Assembly (NCBI RefSeq): GCF_026004115.1 | Contig: NZ_BPIM01000001.1 | Span: forward strand, 1,054,001 to 1,118,000 | Length of the DNA stretch: 64,000 nucleotides | DNA from: Meiothermus sp. | Lineage (GTDB): Bacteria > Deinococcota > Deinococci > Deinococcales > Thermaceae | Reading direction: 5' to 3' | Shown here: piece after piece, positions 34,847 to 42,496 of the stretch | How the letters are laid out: the number at the start of each line of letters is the position of its first letter | Position numbering within the stretch: position 1 is the stretch's first letter | The notes under the pieces: model-generated | What the model was told of the DNA's origin: nothing | The model's input: the letters and a program-made list of their open reading frames with translations, nothing else | Database searches by the model: none | Position numbers and translations under genes: made by a program

Positions 34847-34852
34847 CATATC

Positions 34853-36088
34853 TTAGTCCAGGTTCTCCAGCCGTGCGTTGGGCACTTCCTCGGGCAGGGT
34901 ATGGCGAGAAAGGCCTTGAACCTCGGCAATCTCGAGCAAAAGTTCCTCAGGCTTCTTGCTGCGTCCAATCTCGGCGGTGCGAGCCTTGAACTCCTGGGCA
35001 ATCAGCCTGGCCTGCTCCTTGCTGATTACAAAGTTCTCCACTTCCTTCAAATAGTAGTAGATCAGATGCCAGCCTGAAAGCGGGCCCAAGAGAAGCTGAT
35101 TTTTGTCCACCCCAAAGTCGTGCAGGCTGTGGGCCTCGTAAACTTTTTTCTCGTTCAGTACTGCTTTCTGATGCACCCCGGCCGTATGGGTGCGGTTGGT
35201 GAGCGAAACCGGCTCAGTATAGGGCACCAGGGTGCCCAGAATCGAGGCCATCAAAACGTTCAAGGGGTAGCACTGGCTGAGGTTGTACTGCGAGGCGATT
35301 TCGGGGTAGCGCTTGGACAGGTTGAACAGCACGCCCGTAACCGAGGGAATCCCGGAACGCTCGGCCAGGCCCCAGATGGAAGCGTCCACGTAGCGCACCC
35401 CCGCCCGCACGGCGGCATTCACATTCGCCAGGGCCAGGCCCCGGTCGTTGTGGAAGTGGCATTCGAGGCTCACCGTGGGATATCGCTCTTGCAACCGGGT
35501 AACTACGGCCACCACATCCTCGGGCTCGGCGATGCCCACGGTATCGGGCATGCCCAGGGTATTCACGTAGGGGTACACCGCATCGTAAAGGCAAAAAACG
35601 TCCTCGAGCGGGGTGCGAAAGGCATCCTCGGCGCTGAAGCGGATATACAGGTCGGGGTAGGCCTGGCGGGTAGCTCGGATCACCTCTCGGGCCAGCGTCA
35701 CCGATTCTTCCAGGCTTTTCTGCGCGTTGTACTGCTGGGCCAGGGGTGAAACCCCCAGGTACAGGTTCAGCCCGTTGCAACCGGCCTCCAGCGCTTTTTC
35801 GATGTCCAGTGGATTGGTACGGCAGTGGCCCAAAAAGCGCAGCGGCTTGTCGGTGAGCGTTCGGGCATGGGCAATGAGCTCGCGCACGTCCTCCGCCTCG
35901 GCCTCTCCCACCACAGGCGAGAAGAACTCGAAGTGCGTCACGCCCAGCTCAATCAGACCTACCAGCAATTGCTTTTTCTCCTCGAGGGTAAAGCGGTACT
36001 TCTCGGTGTCGAACAAAAGTGGTGACTGCTGACCATCGCGGAAGGTGGTGTCCACGATTTCAATACGGGAGTGGGTAGGCTCTGGCAT
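34853..36088 (-). CDS. Homocitrate synthase family enzyme (first gene of lysine operon)
   Basis: A 411-residue DRE-TIM metallolyase. It has VDTTFRDGQQSP near the N-terminus, FSAEDAFRTPLEDV, ECHFHNDRGLALANVNAAV (the HxH metal site) and THTAGVHQKAVL. Condensation of 2-oxoglutarate with acetyl-CoA to homocitrate starts the alpha-aminoadipate route. The sequence is noticeably unlike the classic Thermus homocitrate synthase (which begins with DSTLREGEQF) and could be a divergent type; context of lysT/U supports the call. ATG 36088 is chosen because AAGGA lies seven bases upstream, between the attenuator T-run and the start. Expression is controlled by the leader at 36101-36241. Confidence 0.83.
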   Translation of the reverse strand: MPEPTHSRIEIVDTTFRDGQQSPLLFDTEKYRFTLEEKKQLLVGLIELGVTHFEFFSPVVGEAEAEDVRELIAHARTLTDKPLRFLGHCRTNPLDIEKALEAGCNGLNLYLGVSPLAQQYNAQKSLEESVTLAREVIRATRQAYPDLYIRFSAEDAFRTPLEDVFCLYDAVYPYVNTLGMPDTVGIAEPEDVVAVVTRLQERYPTVSLECHFHNDRGLALANVNAAVRAGVRYVDASIWGLAERSGIPSVTGVLFNLSKRYPEIASQYNLSQCYPLNVLMASILGTLVPYTEPVSLTNRTHTAGVHQKAVLNEKKVYEAHSLHDFGVDKNQLLLGPLSGWHLIYYYLKEVENFVISKEQARLIAQEFKARTAEIGRSKKPEELLLEIAEVQGLSRHTLPEEVPNARLENLD

Positions 36089-36100
36089 AACATCCTTCAT

Positions 36101-36130
36101 AAAAAAAATCGCCCGCAAGCAGGTGCGGGC
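36101..36130 (-). terminator. Attenuator terminator of the lysine operon
   Basis: On the minus strand a 7-bp stem GCCCGCA/TGCGGGC with a 6-nt loop is followed after two bases by eight T residues, ending 13 nt before the homocitrate synthase start codon. Upstream GCCGGG (in the leader peptide gene) can pair with CCCGGC just before and overlapping the stem's 5' side, a plausible antiterminator. Confidence 0.82.
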
Positions 36131-36156
36131 CGGGATACGCAGCTGCGCGGACTAGC

Positions 36157-36201
36157 TCAGACTAGCCCCCCGGCACTGGGTTTTTTTGCACTTACGATCA
36201 T
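36157..36201 (-). CDS. Lysine operon leader peptide with tandem Lys codons
   Basis: A 14-codon frame encoding MIVSAKKPSAGGLV, ending in TGA 26 nt before the attenuator stem. The two Lys codons (AAA AAA) are adjacent. The ATG lies about 10 nt after the -10 box, so the transcript should be almost leaderless, a start mode that Thermus tolerates well. Leader-peptide attenuation of the lysine cluster has been described for Thermus thermophilus, and this arrangement matches that mechanism: when charged tRNA-Lys is scarce the ribosome would stall at the AAA pair and favour the antiterminator. Sequence and spacing are seen; regulation here is inferred. Confidence 0.75.
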   Translation of the reverse strand: MIVSAKKPSAGGLV

Positions 36202-36211
36202 CACTGGCAGA

Positions 36212-36241
36212 AGTGTACGGGTGGTATACCGTGCTTGTCAA
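36212..36241 (-). promoter_or_regulatory. Promoter of the lysine operon
   Basis: Perfect TTGACA (36236-36241), 18-nt spacer, TACACT (36212-36217) on the minus strand. The likely transcription start is an A or G near 36204-36206, about four bases before the leader peptide ATG. The -10 equals that of the 16S promoter. Confidence 0.8.
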
Positions 36242-36273
36242 GGTTGGTGTGGTTTAAGGTTTGTGCCCTCTTG

Positions 36274-36398
36274 TACCAGATTCGGTTAGTTCGTCACTAA
36301 ACAGTGACGAACTAACCCGACTGAAAGGAGTGCTCTAGGATTCAAAAAGATAGCCTCTGGATTTTTTTGTTTGAATGACTATCTTTTTAAATCCGGTA
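36274..36398 (+). repeat. Intergenic palindromic repeat, copy C
   Basis: A 125-bp short-form copy with intact TACC...GGTA ends. Hairpin 1 pairs GGTTAGTTCGTCACT with AGTGACGAACTAACC-type sequence; hairpin 2 pairs GATTCAAAAAGATAG with CTATCTTTTTAAATC (one mismatch). It lies between the CHAT gene and the lysine promoter, 33 bp upstream of the -35. Confidence 0.9.
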
Positions 36399-36421
36399 TT
36401 ATTCGGTTGGATCAGACTGCC

Positions 36422-39268
36422 CTATATGTGTACAGTGCGGTGCGGATCCCCCGTAGCCGTAAACGCCGACCAGAAGTAGGGGTTGGGATACTCCCGGCGC
36501 AACACCAGTTGGGCCTCGCGCAGGGCCGTAGCCACCGTCATCCCCGCCCGCAGGTTGGTATAAAAGGTGGTCATGAACCTGGCGGTAGCATCGTCGCGTA
36601 CCGGCCACAAGCTGGCAATCAAGCAGGGCGCACCTGCATAAAGGAATCCCCGCGCCAGACCCATCAGTTCGTCGCCGCTGGTTTGCTTGGCCAGACCCGT
36701 CTCGCAGGCCGAGAGCACCACCAACTCGGCCCCCAGGCGCAGGTTATAGAGATCGCGGGCCGCCAGCCAGCCGTCGGTCATACGCAGCCCGGAAAACATA
36801 GGGTTGTCGGGGCGGAAAGCCCCGTGGGTGGCGATGTGCAAGACCTCGGCCTGGGGTGCGGCCGCAAAGAAGTTTTGTAGTGTGGCCGCCTCACCCACAA
36901 ACTTGTGGGGGGTCTGGGCAATCTGGCTGATCTGTTCCACTTCGAGGGTAGCCTGGGGAATGTTTTCGATAGGCACGCCAAAAGCCACCAGCGAGCCGGG
37001 GTCGTGCCGAACACGTTTACGGCACAAGGCGTACACCGCCGCGCTGGGCGAGAGGGAAAGCTCTGCACGGTCGAGTAGGTATTGTTCGCCATCATATAAA
37101 GCTGCAAAAGGCACCGCGTGGAGTATCCCGTGCGGGACGATAATGAGGGGCTGGCCGGAGAGTTGGAGCGGGAGGGGTTCGATGAGTAGCTGGTAAAGGG
37201 CATGGAGTTGGTCGTCTACCGAGCGCTTGAGGGCTTCCTCACCATATATCTTCAGCATTATGCCGCCTTGAGCGACCCGGCTGAGAAAGAACTCGAGCTG
37301 TTCGACGTGCTGCTGAACCTGCTCGAGGGTGCCCAGCCCCCGTACCGCCTCGACGCGACCCCCGTCCACCACAAAGGCCATCAGACCCTCGCGGGTATGG
37401 AAGTACTCGAGCAGGGTGGTGCCGGGCTCCAAGGTTTGCTGCAGTTCGTGCAGGCGAAGCTCCTGCACCTGTTCGACCATGACGATTTCGGGCTGGAGGC
37501 GCTCAAGCTCGCGGATGAGCTGTGTGACCCGCTCCTCCAGAGCCACCATTTTTTCCCAGTTGTTGCCACGGATTCCCGTTGCCGCTTCGGCTTCTACCGC
37601 CAGGAAGTGCTGGTTGAGCTCCTGGCGCGCCTGGGCGAGTTCCTGTTGCAAGCGTTCAACCTCGGGGTCGGCTGAGCTGCGCGGGCTTTCGCCGCCACGG
37701 GCCAGCAGGTCTACCAGGGCCCGCGACTTGGCGCGTTCGGCATATTCGAAGGCTTCACGGGAGTGCTTTGTGTCCAGAAGCAAGTTCACCAGGTCGCCGT
37801 AGACCTCCAGCTTATCGCCCAGGTAAGCCGACTTGAACTCGTCCACGCTGAGGCTGGCCCGCACGCCCTCGAGGCGCTCGATGGCGCGTTTGAAGTGCAG
37901 TTCGGCGGCCTGGGTGCGGTTCTCCAGCAGGGCCATCTGACCGCGCAGGCGTTCGATGCGGATGGTGAGGTCGGGGATGCCCAGCCCCACGGCCAGTGAG
38001 GCGGCCTCTTCCAGGCAGCGCTTGGCCTCCGGGCGGTTGCCCAGCTCCAGCAGGGCTTCGGCCATCACGCTCAGGCCCAGGGCCTTGGCTGAGGGCACCT
38101 CGCTCAGGGCCTCAATGGCCCGACCCGCTATCAGCACAGCCTGCTCGAGGGCGGCCATCTGGCCCTGGCGGCCCGATTCCAAAAACAACGAGGCCACCGA
38201 AACATCTACCAGTGCCGCCTGGATGGCGTTTTGCAGGGACAACCAGCCCTCCCGCGCCCGTTCCAGGGTCTGGCGGGCTTCCTCGAGTCTGCCCTGCTTG
38301 GCCTGGGCGCCCCCCAGGGTGGTCAGGGCCTCGGCCTGCTCCATCTGCATACCCCGCGCCGCAAAAACCTCCACCAGTTCCTGAGAGAGCTTGCGGGCTT
38401 CCGACAGCAGGTTTAGATCGAGGTGGATGCGGGCCTCCTCGAGCTGGGCAAAGGCCGCGTTGGGGTTGCCATTGAGCCTGCCATACATGGCCCGCACCCG
38501 GCTCAAAAGATCCAGGGCCTGGTTCAGTCGGCCTTCCTTTCGGTAAAGCAGGGCCAGATTCACGCTGTTGCCGATAAAGTCTTCGGTCAGGTTGTGGGTA
38601 CGAAAAATGTCCAGGGCGGTCTGGTAATGGGCCACCGCCTCGCGGTAGCGATCCTGGGCCTCGTAAATCAGGGCCAGGTTGCCGTGGGCCTTACCCTGGC
38701 CTACCACATCCCCCACCCTCGAGAGTTGTTCCAGCGCATTCTTGATGGCGCTCTCGGCCTCGAGCATCCGCCCTGAGCGGTAGTGAATGATGCCAATGTT
38801 GATGCTCACCAATGCTGCATCGCGAAACAGCCCCAGCCCCATAAAGGCCTCGCGGGTTTTTTCCGCCAGGGCCAGGGCTCCGCTCATGTCGCCCATAACC
38901 GCCAGGGCCTGGATCTGCCGCATTCCAGCGCGGGTCGCGTCTTCCTCGTATCCCAGGCTTTGCAGCCCCTTGCGGGCTTCTTCATAGACGGGGATAGACT
39001 CGGCAAAATTGCCGCGTACCGTCAGGCCTACCGCATAGGCCCACAGGGCCAGCGGGCGGGCCCTGGCGTCGTGGACATGGGCTGCGACTTCTACAGCCCG
39101 TTCCCCTGCCAGCAAGGCCCTGGCGGTATCCACGTCTTTTTGACGGTCTACTTCCGCCTTGAGAACCTCGATTAATTCAATCGCTGGCATGGTCTGCTGT
39201 AAACGCGCCTGCCTTTTGGCTGGATCAGGCTCGTCCATCAGATACCGGGCCAGGTCAATGGTATTCAT
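36422..39268 (-). CDS. TPR-CHAT caspase-like protease
   Basis: A 948-residue cytoplasmic protein. Residues ~60-500 are tetratricopeptide repeats (for example HGNLALIYEAQDRYREAVAHYQTAL), followed by a coiled region (~540-620, rich in Glu/Gln). The C-terminal ~300 residues form a CHAT domain (caspase HetF associated with TPRs). The catalytic dyad is His815 in LHIATHGAF and Cys855 in VVLSACETGLA; the terminal motif NPYFWSAFTATGD is also typical. CHAT proteases cleave specific protein partners when triggered through their TPR part; relatives include CRISPR-linked Craspase and bacterial death-type effectors. It is the last gene of a block with a GGDEF protein, two small proteins and a subtilase. 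A GTAAAC-N12-GTTTAC inverted repeat (39304-39327) precedes it. Confidence 0.9.
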   Translation of the reverse strand: MNTIDLARYLMDEPDPAKRQARLQQTMPAIELIEVLKAEVDRQKDVDTARALLAGERAVEVAAHVHDARARPLALWAYAVGLTVRGNFAESIPVYEEARKGLQSLGYEEDATRAGMRQIQALAVMGDMSGALALAEKTREAFMGLGLFRDAALVSINIGIIHYRSGRMLEAESAIKNALEQLSRVGDVVGQGKAHGNLALIYEAQDRYREAVAHYQTALDIFRTHNLTEDFIGNSVNLALLYRKEGRLNQALDLLSRVRAMYGRLNGNPNAAFAQLEEARIHLDLNLLSEARKLSQELVEVFAARGMQMEQAEALTTLGGAQAKQGRLEEARQTLERAREGWLSLQNAIQAALVDVSVASLFLESGRQGQMAALEQAVLIAGRAIEALSEVPSAKALGLSVMAEALLELGNRPEAKRCLEEAASLAVGLGIPDLTIRIERLRGQMALLENRTQAAELHFKRAIERLEGVRASLSVDEFKSAYLGDKLEVYGDLVNLLLDTKHSREAFEYAERAKSRALVDLLARGGESPRSSADPEVERLQQELAQARQELNQHFLAVEAEAATGIRGNNWEKMVALEERVTQLIRELERLQPEIVMVEQVQELRLHELQQTLEPGTTLLEYFHTREGLMAFVVDGGRVEAVRGLGTLEQVQQHVEQLEFFLSRVAQGGIMLKIYGEEALKRSVDDQLHALYQLLIEPLPLQLSGQPLIIVPHGILHAVPFAALYDGEQYLLDRAELSLSPSAAVYALCRKRVRHDPGSLVAFGVPIENIPQATLEVEQISQIAQTPHKFVGEAATLQNFFAAAPQAEVLHIATHGAFRPDNPMFSGLRMTDGWLAARDLYNLRLGAELVVLSACETGLAKQTSGDELMGLARGFLYAGAPCLIASLWPVRDDATARFMTTFYTNLRAGMTVATALREAQLVLRREYPNPYFWSAFTATGDPHRTVHI

Positions 39269-39335
39269 AGCCGCAACGTCCCAATCTTAAGGGGAATTGC
39301 TACGTAAACACAATTTTGGCGGTTTACACACAGGC

Positions 39336-41375
39336 TCAAGCGGCTGAATCTTCGCTCAGGAAGCCCCTGATAGAAAGCAAGGCCTCTACCACCACGGGGT
39401 CGAAACGCTGCCGGGCTTCTTTGGTAATATCTTCCAGGGCTTCTTCGATGCTGCGAGCAGCCCGACCTTCCACGGGTTGTACCGCGGCTGTAAATTGCCT
39501 GGCCACTTGCAGTACGCGGGCAGCCCTGGGAATTGGTTCACCCGACCAGCCCAGCGGTTGATCCCTTCCATCCCAGTGGCTCTGAACAAACATCAGCACC
39601 CGTGCGGCTTCGCGCAGCAACCCATCGGGCATCTGCACATCCGGGGAGCTTTCTATTTCGCCCAGGGCCATTTGCAGCAGGTAGCAACTGGCGTGCAAGA
39701 CCTGTTGTTCTTCTGGCCCCATGCTCAGCGCCTGGGCCAGCCGGTTTGCAAGGCGGAATAGGGGCGTGTTGAGTTGAATAAATTGCTCCTGCCCCTGGGG
39801 AAACAGGGGGGTGCGGCCCTTACGCAAGGCCTTGTCCTTGTACATCTGGTCGTCGGCAATGCGCCACAGGTTCTGGATATCCGATACATCGGTGGGATAG
39901 ACCGCATAGCCCAGGCTGACCTTCAGAAAAGTGCTATCTGAAACGCGAATTTCCTCCAACAGTGCGCGGTAGCGCTCTGCCGTGCGGAGCGGGTTGAGGG
40001 TGCTGGAACCCTCGATGATCAGAGCAAATTCGTCGCCCCCCAGGCGGTAGGCCCGGTCACCAGCCCGGGCCCTCGAGCGCAGCACCCCACCCAGCCGCAC
40101 CAACACATGATCGGCGTGTACGTGGCCGTAGGTATCGTTAATGGCTTTGAAGCCGTCCAGGTCGAGCAGCACCAGCACCACCACCCGGCCATTGGCCCGG
40201 TGGGTGAGCTTTTCCAGGTCGCGCTCAAAGGCCCGGCGGTTGCCCAGCCCGGTCAGGGGGTCGGTGTAGGCGGCCCAGGCCAACTCTCGCCGCAAAGTCC
40301 ACTCGACCCGCACCACCCCAATGGCTGCCGCCATATCGCTGAGGAGTTCCTGGGTCTGGGCATCGGGCAGCCAGTGTTGTTGGGTGCTGAAGAGCAACAA
40401 GGCGCTGGCTTCGCTACTCTGCCGCAGGATGGGCAGGATAAACAGGCTGCGCAGCCCTGCTTCCACCAGCTCAGGGCGGTGGGCAGGATACAGGTCGTAG
40501 CGGGGAATGCCCACCTGTTGACCGCCACGCAGGCGTTCGCCCAACTGGCGGGTAATGGCTGCTTCTACGGGCAGCCCCGAACCCCAGCCTGCCTGAGCAA
40601 TGGTGCGAATGGCGTGCCCTTCGAAGGTAATCAGGCGGGCTCCTTCCGCCCCAGAAAGGCGGGTGGCTTCCTCGAGGGCGTCCTGCAAGCCCAGCTCGAG
40701 CGGCTGCTCGTGCGAGACCCGTAGCAAGGCATTAATCGCCGATAGCCACAGCGACTGGCGCTCTGCCGCTTCGCGCAAATACACCTCGCGCAGGATCGGC
40801 GCCACGCCTGCCATGTACTGGCTGACCCAGTCAACTTCAGCCTGGCCCAGGGAACGGGCCGGAGCATACAGGTGCAGTAGCGCCCACACCTGCCGACTGG
40901 CCACCAGCGGCAGGGTCAGGTTGACCGCAGGCTCATGGGTGGGGGCTTGCAGCCGGAAGGGCAGGGCACTGAAAACCCGGTTCAAGAAATGCTCTTCGCG
41001 ATCTAAATGCGCTTTTCCGCCCAACCAACCCTCTGGCGAACCCAGATAGGCCGTCTTGAGCGAGGACTCCACTACCGCTTCGATCCCCTCGAGGGCAGCC
41101 TGTGGCACCCCGCGAAAAGCCTGCAAGCCAAAGTGGTTTTGACCATCCCGTACCCACAAAAAAGCCTGTTCAACCCCTGGCAGTTCGCGCAACAGTTCCT
41201 CTAATCCCCACTCGAATGCCTGGTTAGCGCCAGCCGAGAGCAATCGCTCAATCAGTTGGGTAGAAATTGTCTGTAGTGGTACGGGCCGGCCAGGTTTGGA
41301 CTCCGAGGACAATCGAGCCAAGCGCAAACGACGGGGGGGGCGATCTTGAGGCATGTCAACACTCTCTAAATACAT
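39336..41375 (-). CDS. GAF-GAF-GGDEF diguanylate cyclase with a degenerate HD-GYP tail
   Basis: A ~679-residue soluble signalling protein. Two GAF-like sensor domains (about 40-205 and 215-365) precede a GGDEF domain with intact GGDEF (446-450) and an RAGD inhibitory I-site exactly five residues before it, so it should make c-di-GMP with product inhibition. The final ~150 residues follow the HD-GYP outline (QSHWDGRDQPLGWSGEPIPRAAR, then RFDPVVVEAL), but the HD metal ligands and the GYP triad are lost, so phosphodiesterase activity is unlikely. Start: ATG 41375, or ATG 41354 with GAGAG upstream. It lies between a small protein gene (30 bp) and the CHAT gene (67 bp). Confidence 0.87.
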   Translation of the reverse strand: MYLESVDMPQDRPPRRLRLARLSSESKPGRPVPLQTISTQLIERLLSAGANQAFEWGLEELLRELPGVEQAFLWVRDGQNHFGLQAFRGVPQAALEGIEAVVESSLKTAYLGSPEGWLGGKAHLDREEHFLNRVFSALPFRLQAPTHEPAVNLTLPLVASRQVWALLHLYAPARSLGQAEVDWVSQYMAGVAPILREVYLREAAERQSLWLSAINALLRVSHEQPLELGLQDALEEATRLSGAEGARLITFEGHAIRTIAQAGWGSGLPVEAAITRQLGERLRGGQQVGIPRYDLYPAHRPELVEAGLRSLFILPILRQSSEASALLLFSTQQHWLPDAQTQELLSDMAAAIGVVRVEWTLRRELAWAAYTDPLTGLGNRRAFERDLEKLTHRANGRVVVLVLLDLDGFKAINDTYGHVHADHVLVRLGGVLRSRARAGDRAYRLGGDEFALIIEGSSTLNPLRTAERYRALLEEIRVSDSTFLKVSLGYAVYPTDVSDIQNLWRIADDQMYKDKALRKGRTPLFPQGQEQFIQLNTPLFRLANRLAQALSMGPEEQQVLHASCYLLQMALGEIESSPDVQMPDGLLREAARVLMFVQSHWDGRDQPLGWSGEPIPRAARVLQVARQFTAAVQPVEGRAARSIEEALEDITKEARQRFDPVVVEALLSIRGFLSEDSAA

Positions 41376-41405
41376 TTCTGAATTAAATCCTGCCAAAATC
41401 CCTTA

Positions 41406-41774
41406 TTAATACACGTCTACCGAGCGCACCACAAACTGCTGCTCACCCAGGTTCATCTCGAGGTGGTAAACCCCCGTGGTAGGCACCGGCAGACGAAACA
41501 TGCCCGATGCACAGAGCTCCACTTCTTGCAACAAGCCCCCATCGCAGGCCATCAAGCGGGCCAGGCCGTTGCTCTGGGTAGGTGTTACCAGCTTGCCAAT
41601 CAAGAGCGGTTCGGTTCCCTCGACCTTGAGGCTCAGGTCAAGGTAGTGGTTGTCCACCTTATACAGCCTGCTCCACGATCCGCTCAGGCTGTGATTGCGC
41701 ACAGCGCTCAGGGCATTGCGCGAATCCATGACCAGGATGGCTTCGCGGCGGGTGGGTGTTTTATCGGTAATCAC
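41406..41774 (-). CDS. Small beta-rich protein A of the CHAT/subtilase locus
   Basis: A 122-residue protein with GTG start and a very good SD (aaaggag). It is paralogous to the product of 42116-42487: shared elements are EAILVMDSRN, the tryptophan block SWSRLYKV, YLDLSLK, a GxLxxP strand region, GMFRLPVPTTGVYHLEM and a C-terminal VRSVDVY. The fold looks like a small beta sandwich without signal peptide. I do not recognise a named family, though comparable ~120-residue proteins ending in FRL...GxYxLxL seem to accompany CHAT-TPR genes elsewhere (recollection only). A 341-bp space upstream contains a hairpin and a 16-bp motif shared with the subtilase gene. Confidence 0.75.
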   Translation of the reverse strand: MITDKTPTRREAILVMDSRNALSAVRNHSLSGSWSRLYKVDNHYLDLSLKVEGTEPLLIGKLVTPTQSNGLARLMACDGGLLQEVELCASGMFRLPVPTTGVYHLEMNLGEQQFVVRSVDVY

Positions 41775-41845
41775 AGTATTCTCCTTTGTATGACTGCGCC
41801 TAGTATCTAGACTTCACAATAAGCAAACCCTCGAGCGCTGGGGGT

Positions 41846-41861
41846 GCAAATAACCGTTACG
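41846..41861 (-). promoter_or_regulatory. Shared 16-bp motif upstream of small protein A
   Basis: gcaaataaccgttacg (plus strand) ends 72 bp before the GTG start at 41774. The identical 16 bases occur 71 bp before the subtilase start at 44284. The core TAACGGTTA is a dyad (TAAC-G-GTTA). The surrounding sequence is not conserved. A common activator or sigma factor site is the simplest reading. Confidence 0.65.
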
Positions 41862-42072
41862 TGGGACAAAACTGCTTAATCCAACCCCCCAATTCGTTAT
41901 GTTTTTTGTGCAGTGAACAGGCCACCGAAAAGCCAGCGGATCTATGCCCATCCAAATCTTTAGATAGAAGTTTTTTGTGGAAATCTCCAAAGAATGCTGG
42001 ACCTGATAGCAAACACCCTTCTAGAAATCGCTTTGTCGGTTGGGGCAGGCCAGGCCCGGCTCAGATAAACAA

Positions 42073-42099
42073 CATTGCACGGGTTCAACCCGTGCAATG
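42073..42099 (-). terminator. Perfect palindrome after small protein B gene
   Basis: A 13-bp inverted repeat CATTGCACGGGTT/AACCCGTGCAATG with a single-base centre follows the stop at 42116. On the minus strand it is followed by TTGTTT, a weak T-run. It probably ends or attenuates the subtilase-small protein B transcript. Confidence 0.6.
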
Positions 42100-42115
42100 C
42101 TGGCATCAAGGCAAC

Positions 42116-42487
42116 CTATAGCACTTCCAGACCTCGCACCCAAAAGGTCTCTTCACCCAAATCAAACTCCAACACATGATCACCCTTCTCCTGAACACTC
42201 AGGCGAAAGGTGCCATACTCGTTGACGAGGCTACGGTTGCTCCCACCTGGCCCGTGCAGCACAACGCTCAGCGTTACCGGCTTGTGTGCCTCGGCAATCA
42301 CCTGCCCCACCAGCACAGCATCCCTGCCCTCGGGCCTAAGCGACAAATCCAGGTACATATCCCCGGCCTTGTAGAGTCTGCTCCAGGCAGAATGAAAAGG
42401 CTGGTGACGCACAGCGCTGGTAGGTGTGTTCCGGGAGTCCATGATCAGGATGGCTTCTTTATAGGGCATCGGGTTGTGTAAAATCAT
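42116..42487 (-). CDS. Small beta-rich protein B of the CHAT/subtilase locus
   Basis: A 123-residue paralogue of the protein at 41406-41774. Common positions include EAILIMDSRN, AVRHQPFHSAWSRLYKAG, YLDLSLRPEG, LVGQVI, GTFRLSVQEKGDHVLEF and the terminal WVRGLEVL. The central part differs more. There is no export signal. It follows the subtilase gene by nine bases and must be cotranscribed with it. Two versions placed in two transcription units under the same motif suggest they pair with different partners, B with the subtilase and A with the GGDEF/CHAT proteins. This pairing is inference. Confidence 0.75.
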   Translation of the reverse strand: MILHNPMPYKEAILIMDSRNTPTSAVRHQPFHSAWSRLYKAGDMYLDLSLRPEGRDAVLVGQVIAEAHKPVTLSVVLHGPGGSNRSLVNEYGTFRLSVQEKGDHVLEFDLGEETFWVRGLEVL

Positions 42488-42496
42488 GGCTCTTCC

